Below the pieces are notes generated by a model, which did no database searches, had not been told where the DNA came from, and worked only from the letters and a program-made list of their open reading frames with translations. Shown piece after piece: positions 7,156 to 16,621 of a stretch of 51,232 nucleotides of DNA (its first letter is position 1; each line of letters opens with the position of its first letter). The DNA is from Oscillospiraceae bacterium (GTDB taxonomy: Bacteria; Bacillota; Clostridia; Oscillospirales; Ruminococcaceae), in NCBI GenBank assembly GCA_900768245.1, contig CAAGCE010000284.1, positions 1-51,232 on the forward strand, read 5' to 3'. The position numbers and the translations under genes are program-made.

Positions 7156-7932
7156 ATGTGCAAAATTTTATCCATAAGCAATCAGAAGGGCGGCACTTCA
7201 AAAAGTACGCTGGCTGTAAATCTTGGGGCTGCGCTGCGTTTAGCAGGTCAAAAGGTCCTTATCGTTGACTTTGACCCTCAGGGCGATGCTTCCGCATATC
7301 TGGGGTTTGAGGACGAGGATGCAGACACTATCAGCCAGATGATAGAGCGATTTATCAGAGGAGAAAAGGTTGACCTTTACGACATTATCCATGTCAGCGA
7401 GCAAAACGGCGGTGTGGAATATATCCCTGCCGATCTTTCACTTGCAGGTGCGGAAATGTACCTTGTGTCCGTAATGGCAAGAGAAACCGTGCTGAAAAGA
7501 ATGCTTGCGGAAATTCGTGATGAGTATGATTACATAATAATCGACTGTCAACCTTCATTGGGTGTGCTTGTCCTCAATGCTCTTGTAGCAGCCGATGGAG
7601 TTATTATCCCTGCACAGACACAGGAGTTTTCACGTAAGGCACTGAAAGCAATAACAGATATTATCCAACAAATCCAATTAACCATAAATCCGAATCTGAA
7701 ACTGCTGGGAATATTACCCACAATGGCAGATAACACGGCAATGTCACGAGATACCCGAAAGATTTTTGAGGACAGCTACGGAGAACTTGTTTTCCCTATG
7801 AATATTTCCCGTTCCGTAACAGCCGCATATTCCAGCAGGGACAAAAAAGCACTTTGCTTCAAGGCAAATTCCAAGCTCGGATCGGAGTACAGGCAGGTAG
7901 CAGATGAGGTTGTCAGGAGGGTAACGGCATGA
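7156..7932 (+). CDS. parA: ParA-type partition ATPase
   Basis: The protein has 258 residues, normal for small ParA/Soj proteins. The deviant Walker A motif KGGTSKSTLAVNLG lies near residues 11-24, the Walker A' segment VLIVDFDPQGDASAYL near 34-49, and the Walker B-like YDYIIIDCQPSLG near 120-132. It should bind ATP and nonspecific DNA and move ParB-bound copies of the element, stabilising it when excised. It overlaps parB by 4 bases (ATGA). The parS sites are not identified. Confidence 0.95.
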   Translation: MCKILSISNQKGGTSKSTLAVNLGAALRLAGQKVLIVDFDPQGDASAYLGFEDEDADTISQMIERFIRGEKVDLYDIIHVSEQNGGVEYIPADLSLAGAEMYLVSVMARETVLKRMLAEIRDEYDYIIIDCQPSLGVLVLNALVAADGVIIPAQTQEFSRKALKAITDIIQQIQLTINPNLKLLGILPTMADNTAMSRDTRKIFEDSYGELVFPMNISRSVTAAYSSRDKKALCFKANSKLGSEYRQVADEVVRRVTA

Positions 7933-8885
7933 GCAAATTTGATCTTAATTCGTTTATAGCAACACCGGAAGCAGTAAAAAACGCAGTACAGCTGATTTCC
8001 ATAGACAAGCTTGTTCCCTACAAAAATCACTGTTTCAAGCTATATGAGGGCGAAAGGCTTGATGATCTTGTGAGGAGCATTATAAATAACGGCGTTATTG
8101 TTCCGATAATCGTAAGACCGATTTCCGACAGTCAGAAGTATGAGATTCTGGTGGGACACAACAGAGTGTATGCGGCGGGAAAGGCAGGAAAGGTAAATGT
8201 TCCTGCTATAGTAAAGGAAAATCTGACCGAAGAGGAAGTTTCGGCTTATGTTGTGGAATCAAACCTGATACAAAGAGGTATAAAGGACTTAAAGATTTCA
8301 GAACAGGCTTATGCCATTTCTGAAAGATATAAATATCTGAAAAATTCTGCGGCTGTAAGGGCAATAGAGCAGGAGCTGTCAATGCTTGAAGGAATCAAGT
8401 CTCCGGTGGAGACTCAGGAAAAATCGGACAAACTGAAAGATACTGCAGAAGAATACGGACTGAGCAGAGCGTCTATTGCAAGGCTGCTGCGCATAAATAC
8501 GCTGTCCGATAGGCTGAAAGAAATGGTTGATGAGGGAAACATAAAAATCAGACCTGCGGTGGAGCTTTCATATATATCCGCAGAAATGCAGGAAATGCTT
8601 TCAAAAACAATGGCAGAAAAAGAAGTTTCCGTCATTGATATGAAAATGGCAAAGCAGCTTCGGGAAATATCCAAATCCTATGCAAGTCCGTCGGAAGACC
8701 TTATTGCAGAGGTTTTGAATGGCAGTTATGGTGACAAAGCAGAGCATAAGGAAATAGGTGAGAAGGTCACCATTCCAAAGGCAACATATTCAAGGTATCT
8801 AGGTGGTTATTCCAAGAAGGAAGCCAACCTGATAATAGAAAAAGCACTGGCACTATATTTTGAAAAGCAGGAGGAAACAGCGTAA
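7929..8885 (+). CDS. parB: ParB/Spo0J-like partition protein
   Basis: The protein has 318 residues. The N-terminal ParB/sulfiredoxin-like nuclease fold is visible: ISIDKLVPYKNH, then LVRSIINNGVIVPIIVRP, then the CTP-site region EILVGHNRVYAAGKAG, which has GHNR where many ParB proteins have GERR. A central helix-turn-helix follows (TAEEYGLSRASIARLLRI). Residues ~157-163 (KSPVETQ) come from a short palindromic repeat that is also present twice in the giant helicase gene. It is coupled to parA (ATGA) and to the next gene (TAATG). Confidence 0.93.
   Translation: MSKFDLNSFIATPEAVKNAVQLISIDKLVPYKNHCFKLYEGERLDDLVRSIINNGVIVPIIVRPISDSQKYEILVGHNRVYAAGKAGKVNVPAIVKENLTEEEVSAYVVESNLIQRGIKDLKISEQAYAISERYKYLKNSAAVRAIEQELSMLEGIKSPVETQEKSDKLKDTAEEYGLSRASIARLLRINTLSDRLKEMVDEGNIKIRPAVELSYISAEMQEMLSKTMAEKEVSVIDMKMAKQLREISKSYASPSEDLIAEVLNGSYGDKAEHKEIGEKVTIPKATYSRYLGGYSKKEANLIIEKALALYFEKQEETA
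8398..8414. repeat. Palindromic repeat, copy 1 (inside parB)
   Basis: AGTCTCC-GGT-GGAGACT is a perfect 7-bp inverted repeat, preceded by AA and followed by CAG. It is read in frame as K-S-P-V-E-T-Q. The same palindrome in the same frame occurs at 38373-38388 and 38418-38434. Confidence 0.7.
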
Positions 8886-9109
8886 TGGCAAACAAAATGA
8901 TGATCACAGGAAAGGTTGTAAAGAAGCCGGAGCATATTGAGTTGGGCAAATACAACATAACAGTTCAGACATCAGGCGGCAGGGAGATTACCGTCATGGT
9001 TGACAGTGAGGGTATTAATGAGCGTATTGAGGTCGGTATGCTTGTTAGTTTTCTTGCTGTTAAGGACGGAGATGTGGTTGCGGCGGATAGTGTGAGCTAC
9101 AAGCGGTGA
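8885..9109 (+). CDS. Small beta-rich protein coupled to ParB
   Basis: The protein has 74 residues. Alternating short strands (MMITGKVVKKP, YNITVQTSGGREITVMVD, GMLVSFLAVKDGDVVAADSV) suggest a small OB-like or SH3-like barrel. The ATG shares bases with the parB stop (TAATG), so it belongs to the partition operon and is its last gene, followed by a terminator. It might bind nucleic acid, but no known motif is present. Confidence 0.7.
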   Translation: MANKMMITGKVVKKPEHIELGKYNITVQTSGGREITVMVDSEGINERIEVGMLVSFLAVKDGDVVAADSVSYKR

Positions 9110-9157
9110 GAAATATTTCATCCGATTTAATAAATCAGCACGACATCGAAATATATT

Positions 9158-9193
9158 GAAAGGCTCAACGGGGTATTCAGTTGAGCCTTTTTC
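9158..9193 (+). terminator. Terminator of the par operon
   Basis: AAAGGCTCAAC (9159-9169) pairs with GTTGAGCCTTT (9180-9190) and is followed by T's. Confidence 0.8.
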
Positions 9194-9251
9194 ATGTAAT
9201 TGCTAAATACATAGTAAAAAATTGTATAGTGAATCGTATACATAATCAATC

Positions 9252-9281
9252 TTGAAATCATTGCTCAAAATATGGTATAAT
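9252..9281 (+). promoter_or_regulatory. Promoter of the tandem HEPN-like gene
   Basis: TTGAAA (9252-9257), an 18-base spacer and TATAAT (9276-9281) are present, with an extended -10 TG (TGGTATAAT). The gene start is at 9367 with AGGGGGT as ribosome site. The rest of the 9110-9366 gap is AT-rich and holds only the terminator and this promoter. Confidence 0.7.
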
Positions 9282-9366
9282 AATTTCAGAACGTTATATA
9301 AACCACATATTTGCTTGGCAACGAAAAGTATTGTGAAAAAACTAACCACAGATAGGGGGTATATTT

Positions 9367-10605
9367 ATGAATATTCCACATTGTATCAATTCTAATATTT
9401 GGCCCGAACGAGGAAATAAAATCGGTTTTTACAGCAAAGAATCAAGCAGCACCGTAAAGATATATGCATCTGCAAATATCTCAGAAAAACTCTTTGAATA
9501 TTCGGAGGGATATTATTATGCTGCTAATGTTGTTGTTGATTATATATTGAATTTGGAATATGAAGATATTGGTAAGCTGGATTCATATTTTTTTGCCATT
9601 GGATTTTTATACCGTCACAGTTTAGAATTGGGATTAAAAGCTATAGCATTTCAATATATTACAGAGAAAAATGATAGAATCTCATTTATAAAAACGAAAT
9701 TTCATAATTTATATGAAATAATATGTGAATTAATAAAAATATGCGAATATAAAAGACCTAAAGATGAATTAGACTGGCTTAGTAACTATTTATTAAGCTT
9801 ATCTAAGTTAGATATGGAGTCAGATTCATTCAGATACCCGTTCCATATTGTGTTTGAATATGACGAATGGGAATTAGAGAAACAATACAGCATCAAGAGA
9901 GTTTTTTCAGAGCAAACGCATATTGATTTATTGGCATTTGCTAATAAATTCGAGGCTGCATATGAGATAATAAACAAATGGTATTTAAGAATGGATGATA
10001 ATGCATCTGAATGGAGAAACTACTCTTCCCAATTTATTGAGGATGGAAGAGCATATTACTTTCAATCAGTTGTAGGATATAAATATATTAAAGATGATTT
10101 TTACCCATATACGAAGGGATATTTGGAAAGTGCAAACTATTTGAAATGGCATATGAATAATGTGACAAGTGATTATGAGAGAAGAGATAAGCTTCTCTTT
10201 CCCATGTGTTATTTGTATAGGAATTGTGTTGAGCTTTTATTAAAAGTGATTTTGTTTGAGGAAACCGGAATGAATTTTCAAGAAAAATGCAAAATAGCAA
10301 TGAGAAAAAAGCACAGCATTGTGGGTTTATGGAATACCATTAAAAAATATATACTTGAAGTCTTCACAAGTGAAAGCTACAGGAAGGAGATGGATTTAAT
10401 AGAAGACAATTGTATTCAATTACAAAATTATGATAATGATGCAAATCGTTTTAGATATCCTATGAGTAAGGAGATGCAAATGTATTTTTCTCAGAATAGA
10501 ATATTTGATTACAATGTTATGGGGGACTTTTTAGAAGCATTAAATAATTCGCTTAATGCTGTGTACGATATGATAAAAGATTACTATGAGAATGTTGAAT
10601 ATTAG
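9367..10605 (+). CDS. Cargo protein with two tandem HEPN-like halves
   Basis: The protein has 412 residues and is clearly AT-rich compared with the neighbouring operons. It contains an internal duplication. Half one (about 45-205) and half two (about 245-405) share, in the same order: an AN-rich helix (GYYYAANVV / GYLESANYL), FLYRHSLELGLKAI versus YLYRNCVELLLKVI, a helix after KFHNL / KKHSI, and the signature DSFRYP / NRFRYP, then a final long helix ending INKWY / IKDYY. This helical plan with R-x-x-x-E-L-x-L-K resembles HEPN-type proteins, often found in toxin and phage-defence systems. The RNase motif R-x4-6-H is not evident, so nuclease activity is not claimed. It has its own promoter and terminator, which marks it as a cargo gene. 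Confidence 0.75.
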   Translation: MNIPHCINSNIWPERGNKIGFYSKESSSTVKIYASANISEKLFEYSEGYYYAANVVVDYILNLEYEDIGKLDSYFFAIGFLYRHSLELGLKAIAFQYITEKNDRISFIKTKFHNLYEIICELIKICEYKRPKDELDWLSNYLLSLSKLDMESDSFRYPFHIVFEYDEWELEKQYSIKRVFSEQTHIDLLAFANKFEAAYEIINKWYLRMDDNASEWRNYSSQFIEDGRAYYFQSVVGYKYIKDDFYPYTKGYLESANYLKWHMNNVTSDYERRDKLLFPMCYLYRNCVELLLKVILFEETGMNFQEKCKIAMRKKHSIVGLWNTIKKYILEVFTSESYRKEMDLIEDNCIQLQNYDNDANRFRYPMSKEMQMYFSQNRIFDYNVMGDFLEALNNSLNAVYDMIKDYYENVEY

Positions 10606-10667
10606 AATCACAATGGGTTAGGTCTCAATAATAGATAAGCATTTTAAAAAAGTACACATAACAAGTA

Positions 10668-10700
10668 AGACGGCTGTTTTCCCGCAGTCGTCTATTTTTA
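10668..10700 (+). terminator. Terminator after the HEPN-like gene
   Basis: AGACGGCTG (10668-10676) pairs with CAGTCGTCT (10685-10693, one G-T pair) and is followed by ATTTTTA. The remainder of the 10606-10921 gap shows no further gene, only the promoter at its right end. Confidence 0.75.
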
Positions 10701-10871
10701 TGCCCAAAACTGTTTACAAAATGTTCAGGCACAAAAATGCTAAGGCCAAACTATGAATAAACGTAAGAAATCCTGTGTTTCAAGTGATGTTTGAGAAACT
10801 TTGTGAGTGTTTAAGAATGTTTGCAGTCGTTTACGCTGCGGAGAGAGAAGCCGTTTTTGGAAAATCAAGTA

Positions 10872-10880
10872 TGATATAAT
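10872..10880 (+). promoter_or_regulatory. Extended -10 promoter of the transfer operon
   Basis: TGATATAAT (10872-10880) is an extended -10 element about 40 bases before the lipoprotein ATG. The -35 region (CGTTTT) is poor, as is common with extended -10 promoters. It may drive the long run of transfer genes up to about 24.7 kb. Confidence 0.55.
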
Positions 10881-10921
10881 GATTGTAGTGAAAACAGCAA
10901 AGCTGAAACGGAGGAAAACAG

Positions 10922-11830
10922 ATGAAGCATAGAATACTTGCTCTTATGGCAGTTCCGATGATGCTCACAGGCTGCGTAAAAAGTTCGGAGCCGGAGCTTA
11001 CACCCGAGGAGCTTGAGCATAATGCCCTTGTCGAATGGTTTGAGTCGGGGATAAAAGACGAGGAGAAATTTACCGATCTTGGAGATTATAGGTATTATGC
11101 CCGTACAATCGGACTGGATAAGGACGGACTTATTGATCCCGAAATGTGGGAAATCTTTTGGAACGAAGATATAAACATCAATAAGGAGATTGACGGTAAA
11201 TCTATTTACCTTATCCGCCTTGACCCATACAAGCTTATGGAGGTGTGGTCAGAGAATAATGAAATGACTGCCGATAAAATATGTTCGGCTCTTGGCACTA
11301 CACCGGATAAGTTGTACTACAATTTCGGCTATACATCCAATTCTATAGACTATGCCAAAAATCATAAGAACGGCAAGGTCAGCTATGCGGATATTGAAAA
11401 TGAGATTTTCGGTGAGGATAATGGGGAAAACAGAAGTATAGTATTCGGCACACATTTTCTATATATTGATACTGCAAACAAGTACAAGGTTACTTATTCC
11501 GGCGAGGATGAAAACCTTGCAGTAAAGCAGAGGGATATTCTAAAGGCAACAACTGAAGAATCCCACAATTATTCCGAATATACCTATGATGAATTTCATT
11601 CTCAGACTTTCAGAGATGGTGTGGAAATAAATCGGGTCATGAAGCTGAATATCCCTAACTTATGGGGCAAATCCATTGAGGAGGAAATCGACCTTGATGC
11701 ATCTGTAATGTTCAATATGTCCCCGTATTCATACGGCTGTTCCATAGAGGACATAGTTACTATATATGCCGAAAACACAGAGGAAAATGTTGAAACAGAA
11801 ATCACCATTGAAAGCGAGGTATCTGAATAA
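10922..11830 (+). CDS. Lipoprotein at the head of the transfer operon
   Basis: The protein has 302 residues. A short signal peptide ends in a lipobox LTGC with Cys18, so it should be lipidated and anchored outside the membrane. The rest is soluble and acidic with no known catalytic motif. GGAGG precedes the ATG. It starts the operon and its stop overlaps the next start (TAATG), so it is made with the conjugation machinery; surface exclusion or channel assembly are possible roles. I do not recognise the family. Confidence 0.8.
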   Translation: MKHRILALMAVPMMLTGCVKSSEPELTPEELEHNALVEWFESGIKDEEKFTDLGDYRYYARTIGLDKDGLIDPEMWEIFWNEDININKEIDGKSIYLIRLDPYKLMEVWSENNEMTADKICSALGTTPDKLYYNFGYTSNSIDYAKNHKNGKVSYADIENEIFGEDNGENRSIVFGTHFLYIDTANKYKVTYSGEDENLAVKQRDILKATTEESHNYSEYTYDEFHSQTFRDGVEINRVMKLNIPNLWGKSIEEEIDLDASVMFNMSPYSYGCSIEDIVTIYAENTEENVETEITIESEVSE

Positions 11831-14031
11831 TGGTAGGAGATGATGCTTGCTCTGTATGTGCCTCCCTTATTCAAAGGCTGCTGGAGTTTATCGCCAATAT
11901 GGAGAGAAACAGACAGTACAACAAGACACCGAAGCAGCCAAAACAGCCGAAAATAAAGACAGGAAAAATCTCAAAAAAGCACTTCAATAAGCTGCAGAAA
12001 GCCGGAACAGCCTTTGAATTCCTGCCCGTTCCCAAAGAGTTAATGCCGCAGTTTGAAGAATCAATGAAGAAAATGGGCGGTACATTCTTCACAGGAGGGA
12101 TTGAGGATAACAATAATATATATGTTGCAATCCCTGCCTCACAAAGAAATATGGCTGCAATTGCCACACAGCATATGCTATCAAAGGAAATCGAAAAGCA
12201 GCCGGACAGTTTCATCGTAAAAGACGGTAACAGTAAGCTCACCGATGAAGAAATGCGTATTACTTCTGATGTAATGAATAGCCACGATATCTCCATGTTT
12301 GCATTTCAGACCGATGACGGCAAGTATATGACCATTGTACCCAAGGAATTTGAAGGGCAGTATAACAAGGCACTTGCCGAGGTCAATAAGCAGCTCAACG
12401 AGATAAAGAATATTGATGTTGTGCGATTTGAGCAGACAGAGCCGCTTGATGAAATCAGCTTTACAGCAGAAGTGGTAACGGACGATAAGGCTCATGAATT
12501 GGCGGCGATTGCAAAGTACAATGAGCTGGACATTCGGTTTGCAAAAATCGGTGAGAACACAGCTGTTCTTTACAATAACGATATTGCCGAAAGCATTGAA
12601 AACGCACTGTCCGAGTATGAGCAGTCACTTTCCGATAGCGAAAAATTCACCATTGATGTTACGGATAACACCATTTCAATGGATATAAACAAGCTGGTTA
12701 TTCCGGAGCTTTCCGATGATAAAACGTATTTCGTAAGAGTTCCCAATACATCGGGCAAGGATTATCTTCGCCTGGATAAATCGGAGATGGAAACCATAAA
12801 CGGCGGCAAGTCTCTGAAAACCACGCTGGATATGTCAGGGAGCTATTCTATTTATGACAGTTCAGGAAATATCAAGCAGGAGAGAAGCGGTGCGGAGCTT
12901 GCAAAATCATATAACACTCGTCATCCTCATGCGAAAAAGCACACAAAAATATATGAGCACGGTCAGGGTATGGAGCGTGTGAATCTTTTCCACGCCGAAA
13001 AGAACGAGATTATCAGCATGAAGCTTGACAGTGTCGAAAATATGAAAAGCATTCTCAAGGAGCATAATATCACAGGCAGAACTGCGGATATGCTTTTAGA
13101 GGATATAAATAAAAAACTTACCGAGACGCAGAAGGAAATATTCAATTTTTCAAAGGAAAAGGCGGAAATTGTTTATGCGGATATTCCTAATATAGGAGAA
13201 TATCTTGCACAGTCACAGCTTTCGCAGGCAATTGTGGGAAAGGCAAATCTTACAGGAGAATTGCCCAAGGATCCCGGTGCAAAATGCTGTGTAATGGATA
13301 ATAACACAAACAGTTTTGCAGTTATCCCCGTAATGCCTGTTAAGGAAGTTCAGGCAGCACTGTCGCAGATGGGATATTCAGAAATGTCTGCAAAGGAAAT
13401 TGCGGATAAAATTGTCCGAAGCTGCAAAGAGGGAGATGTTTTCGAAATAAAGGAAGAAAAGGAAAATCAAAAGCTGACGGTCACTCCATTCGATACTCAA
13501 AATGCCGAGCTTTCCGACTGCGGTTATTGTAAATCGGGCGATTGTATGATTCTTGTCAGAGAAAGCGAGGAATCATACAAATATATGTCTGTTGATAAGG
13601 GCAGCAGCCTTGCTGATGTAGAAAAGGCTCTCCACGATAATTTTGATATTGTAGATGATCTGTCGGCAGCAGTGGTTATGAAGCAGCTTGTTTCCGATGA
13701 AATTGTCAAGACCTGCGAGCCCAAAATTTTTGATAAGGATGTTTCCGTTTCACAGGTCACAAGTAAATATATCGAGGTTGGCTGCAACAATCAGACTGCT
13801 ATGATGCCATTCGATAAGCTTGATACTGAAAAGCTGTCGGCAATGGGAATTTCCAATAAGGCTATTGATGATATTCGCAAGTCCTTTGATAAGACGGAAA
13901 ACGAGCTTAACCATACCGAAAAGCAGCCGCTTTCAAGGCTAAAGGATAATGCAAAAAGTCTGTTTGAAAAGGCAAAGGGGAGCGGCGGCAAGGTATTGGA
14001 AAATCTCAAATCCAAGGGACAGGAGCGATGA
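11830..14031 (+). CDS. Large PcfB-like protein (enlarged DUF3801-type coupling-protein partner)
   Basis: The protein has 733 residues. Its place directly before the VirD4/PcfC homolog is that of PcfB (DUF3801) in enterococcal and Clostridial elements. Near residues 45-115 the block KISKKHFNKLQKAGTAFEFL ... GGTFFTGGIEDNNNIYVAIP resembles the PcfB-type alpha/beta unit. Similar units seem to recur (about 125-190, 210-260, 490-540), each a helix followed by two strands, so the protein may be a multi-repeat expansion. The C-terminus is a basic helical tail. It may link the relaxosome to the coupling protein; this is inferred from synteny. Confidence 0.6.
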   Translation: MVGDDACSVCASLIQRLLEFIANMERNRQYNKTPKQPKQPKIKTGKISKKHFNKLQKAGTAFEFLPVPKELMPQFEESMKKMGGTFFTGGIEDNNNIYVAIPASQRNMAAIATQHMLSKEIEKQPDSFIVKDGNSKLTDEEMRITSDVMNSHDISMFAFQTDDGKYMTIVPKEFEGQYNKALAEVNKQLNEIKNIDVVRFEQTEPLDEISFTAEVVTDDKAHELAAIAKYNELDIRFAKIGENTAVLYNNDIAESIENALSEYEQSLSDSEKFTIDVTDNTISMDINKLVIPELSDDKTYFVRVPNTSGKDYLRLDKSEMETINGGKSLKTTLDMSGSYSIYDSSGNIKQERSGAELAKSYNTRHPHAKKHTKIYEHGQGMERVNLFHAEKNEIISMKLDSVENMKSILKEHNITGRTADMLLEDINKKLTETQKEIFNFSKEKAEIVYADIPNIGEYLAQSQLSQAIVGKANLTGELPKDPGAKCCVMDNNTNSFAVIPVMPVKEVQAALSQMGYSEMSAKEIADKIVRSCKEGDVFEIKEEKENQKLTVTPFDTQNAELSDCGYCKSGDCMILVRESEESYKYMSVDKGSSLADVEKALHDNFDIVDDLSAAVVMKQLVSDEIVKTCEPKIFDKDVSVSQVTSKYIEVGCNNQTAMMPFDKLDTEKLSAMGISNKAIDDIRKSFDKTENELNHTEKQPLSRLKDNAKSLFEKAKGSGGKVLENLKSKGQER

Positions 14032-14034
14032 TGT

Positions 14035-16176
14035 ATGGCTAATATGGGCGCTCCCGAAAAGAAGATTTCCCCATATTTTTATGCCGTTGTAATCGGCTGT
14101 GTAGTTGCATTACCGGTGGTAATGTTCCTGGGATACTTGCTTGATCTGTCCGCAGCGGATAACGGTCAGATACAGATATTTGAGCTGTTATCCAATTCGG
14201 AGGAATATCTGAGCGAGGCAACAATAAGCGGAATGTTTGAAGCCTTGATACAGGGCGGAATGACTGCAAAAGCTACGGTTATCGGCTTTTTTGCAAGCCT
14301 TATCGTAATCGTATATGTCATTATGGGTGACGGTAAGCGTTATCACCGAAAGGGTGTTGAGCACGGTTCGGCACGATGGGGAAAGAAAGCGGAGAAGGAT
14401 ATTATTTCCGATACCAATGATTTTTACAACAATGTTATATGTGCTTCCGATGTTATGCTTGTACTTGACAGAAAAAAGCGTGACAGAAATGAAGCGGAAA
14501 TAAGTGTAAAGAAACAGAATAAAAGTCCGAAGAAATCCAAACCGAAAAAAGAAAAACAAACAGTTCACCATGACACAAATATAAAAGTATCCGTTCATGA
14601 TATTGTTTCGCATAGCAAGGAAGCAGCGAAAATAAAGCCTATGCTTAATCTTAATCAGCTTGTTCTTGGCGGATCGGGTACAGGTAAATCAAGATTTTTC
14701 GTAAAGCCAAACCTTATGATGTGCAACACCTCATACATAGTAACCGACCCTTCCGGTGAGCTTGCACAGGCTTGTGGGCAGATGCTTATCAATCATGGGT
14801 ACAAGATAAAAATTTTTAATCTTAACGATATGAAACACAGTTCCAACTATAACCCTTTTCATTATCTAAAGGATTATAACGGAGAAATTAACCCGAATAA
14901 CGTTATTAAAATGATAAATGTATTTATGATGAACACCAAAGAGGAAGGGGCAAGCGGCGGAGATCCCTTCTGGAACGATGCGACAAGGCTGCTGCTGTCA
15001 TCGCTGTGCTTTCTTCTTATTGAAACAGGCACGGAGGAAGAGCAGAATTTCGCAGGCGTACTTGACCTTATCCACAAGGCAAAGGTTATTGAGGGCAAGG
15101 AGGAAGAAAAATCCGAGCTTGATTTCATTTTTGACTTGCGGAAGGAAGCAGACCCAAAGGCATTATCGGTGCAGTATTATGAGGAATTCAAGCAGGCTGC
15201 CGGTAAAACAATGCAAAGTATTTTGATTTCCACAACTACAAAGCTCCAGTATTTCAAGCTTCCCGATGTTCGCAATCTTACGGCAACGGATAATATCCAT
15301 CTTGAAGAAGTGGGGGACGAATACACAGCATTGTTTATCGTTATTCCATCATCCGATACCACATACAACTTCCTTGCTGCAATGATGTATACTCAGTTAT
15401 TCGATACTCTTTACGACAGAGCAATAAATTTGTATAAAGGAAGGCTGCCTGTCCATGTCAGATTTGTGCTTGACGAGTTTGCCAATCTTGGAAAAATTCC
15501 GGGCATAGACAAGATTCTTGCCACCTGCCGAAAGTTTGAAATATCTATACAAATTATCCTGCAAAACCTCTCGCAGCTGAAAAAGATGTATAAGGAAGGT
15601 TGGGAGGAATACGGCGGAAACTGCGACACTATGATATATCTGGGCGGTAAGGACCAGTTCACCAATGAATATATTTCAAAGGAGCTTGGTAAGGAAACTA
15701 TCGACCAGCAGAGCATAAATCAGACTAAGGGCAAACAGGGAAGTTCATCGTATAATAATGCAATTCTCGGCAGAGAACTTGCTACCATTGACGAACTTTC
15801 TGCAATGGATAACAATGACTGCATTGTAATGGTGCGTGGACTGCCGCCGTTTTTTACCCATAAATTTGATATAACCAATCACCCGAGATATGATGAATTG
15901 GGCGAACGTTGGAAACCCTCAGAGGGACAGACAGAGCTTGATAATCCCCATATATTTATCCTTGAAAATAAGATATTCACCGTTCCTGAAACGGAATATA
16001 TTGTTCTTGATGATTTTATCAGCACGGGAGTTGCAAACGAGGATAATATAGTTGAGGTCAGATGTGTATTTTCAGAGGAAGGAACACAGGTCACGGAGGA
16101 AGAAATTATGGCAGATATTCCCTATGAAATCCGTGAACAATTCAAAAGCTGCACCGGTATATTTACCGTTAAATAA
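14035..16176 (+). CDS. virD4: VirD4/TraG (PcfC-like) type IV coupling protein
   Basis: The protein has 713 residues. Two N-terminal membrane helices lie at about 15-37 and 80-100. The Walker A motif VLGGSGTGKSRF is near residues 210-221. The TraG/VirD4 blocks IVTDPSGEL and NPFHYLKD follow, with Walker B-like RFVLDEFANLGKIP near 479-492 and QIILQNLSQLKKMY after it. Coupling proteins are hexameric ATPases that feed the relaxase-DNA complex to the secretion channel at the cytoplasmic membrane. The gene follows the PcfB-like gene after 3 bases, with AGGAG upstream. Confidence 0.95.
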   Translation: MANMGAPEKKISPYFYAVVIGCVVALPVVMFLGYLLDLSAADNGQIQIFELLSNSEEYLSEATISGMFEALIQGGMTAKATVIGFFASLIVIVYVIMGDGKRYHRKGVEHGSARWGKKAEKDIISDTNDFYNNVICASDVMLVLDRKKRDRNEAEISVKKQNKSPKKSKPKKEKQTVHHDTNIKVSVHDIVSHSKEAAKIKPMLNLNQLVLGGSGTGKSRFFVKPNLMMCNTSYIVTDPSGELAQACGQMLINHGYKIKIFNLNDMKHSSNYNPFHYLKDYNGEINPNNVIKMINVFMMNTKEEGASGGDPFWNDATRLLLSSLCFLLIETGTEEEQNFAGVLDLIHKAKVIEGKEEEKSELDFIFDLRKEADPKALSVQYYEEFKQAAGKTMQSILISTTTKLQYFKLPDVRNLTATDNIHLEEVGDEYTALFIVIPSSDTTYNFLAAMMYTQLFDTLYDRAINLYKGRLPVHVRFVLDEFANLGKIPGIDKILATCRKFEISIQIILQNLSQLKKMYKEGWEEYGGNCDTMIYLGGKDQFTNEYISKELGKETIDQQSINQTKGKQGSSSYNNAILGRELATIDELSAMDNNDCIVMVRGLPPFFTHKFDITNHPRYDELGERWKPSEGQTELDNPHIFILENKIFTVPETEYIVLDDFISTGVANEDNIVEVRCVFSEEGTQVTEEEIMADIPYEIREQFKSCTGIFTVK

Positions 16177-16198
16177 ATGAGAAGGTGAAAAATGCAAT

Positions 16199-16429
16199 AT
16201 GAATAACAATTGTGCAGGCTGTTTTGCTGATAACGGCAGAGAGGAAGGCTGTATTGCTTTGAATGAACGAATCACAGTAAACTGTCCGTTTTTCAAGACT
16301 AAGGAAGAATACATCAAGGAGCAGAAAGCCTACAAAAATATGCTCCGCAAAACAAAGCCTAATATATATTACCATTACTATGGAAAGGAAGGAAAAAGAT
16401 GCTTACGGACGAGCATAAACGAATCATAG
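16199..16429 (+). CDS. Small Cys-rich protein after VirD4
   Basis: The protein has 76 residues. Four Cys in the pattern NCAGCF ... EGCIAL ... VNCPFF could bind a metal ion. The tail is basic and Tyr-rich. GAAGGTG lies upstream of the ATG. Its end overlaps the next small gene by 31 bases in another frame. I do not recognise its function; it is co-transcribed with virD4. Confidence 0.6.
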   Translation: MNNNCAGCFADNGREEGCIALNERITVNCPFFKTKEEYIKEQKAYKNMLRKTKPNIYYHYYGKEGKRCLRTSINES

Positions 16430-16542
16430 ATGAACTGATGAAGAAAAATTCTGAAATTGTCCTGCAGCCCCGAAAGGACGGATACATCATCTATGAGATG
16501 AAAAAGAAGGTCGTTTATCGACCAGAAAAGAAAACAGAATAA
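16399..16542 (+). CDS. Small basic protein (47 aa) overlapping the Cys-rich gene
   Basis: ATG 16399 has a good ribosome site (AAAGGAAGGAAAAAG) and opens a frame of 47 codons ending TAA at 16540-16542. The product is highly charged and basic, with helix DEHKRIIDELMKKN followed by two likely strands (EIVLQPRKDGYIIYEMKKKV). It overlaps the end of the preceding gene, which fits tight operon packing. The family is unknown. Confidence 0.6.
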   Translation: MLTDEHKRIIDELMKKNSEIVLQPRKDGYIIYEMKKKVVYRPEKKTE

Positions 16543-16577
16543 CGACACACCAAATCAGCGGTGTGGAACAGCGAATC

Positions 16578-16621
16578 AGTGCTATAAGGCTGCATTATGT
16601 GGCTTTACAGCACTTTTTTTG
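16578..16621 (+). terminator. Terminator-like hairpin ahead of the pilin gene
   Basis: AGTGCTATAAGGC (16578-16590) pairs imperfectly with GGCTTTACAGCACT (16601-16614, with wobbles) and is followed by eight T's. Lying inside the transfer operon, it could be a partial terminator or an attenuator that sets pilin levels. The 16543-16732 gap holds nothing else recognisable. Confidence 0.6.

Noticed and set aside
7156..8885. ParA/ParB as evidence of a chromosomal origin region
   Set aside because: They are flanked by mobile-element genes, are small plasmid-type versions, and no dnaA or gid genes are present.
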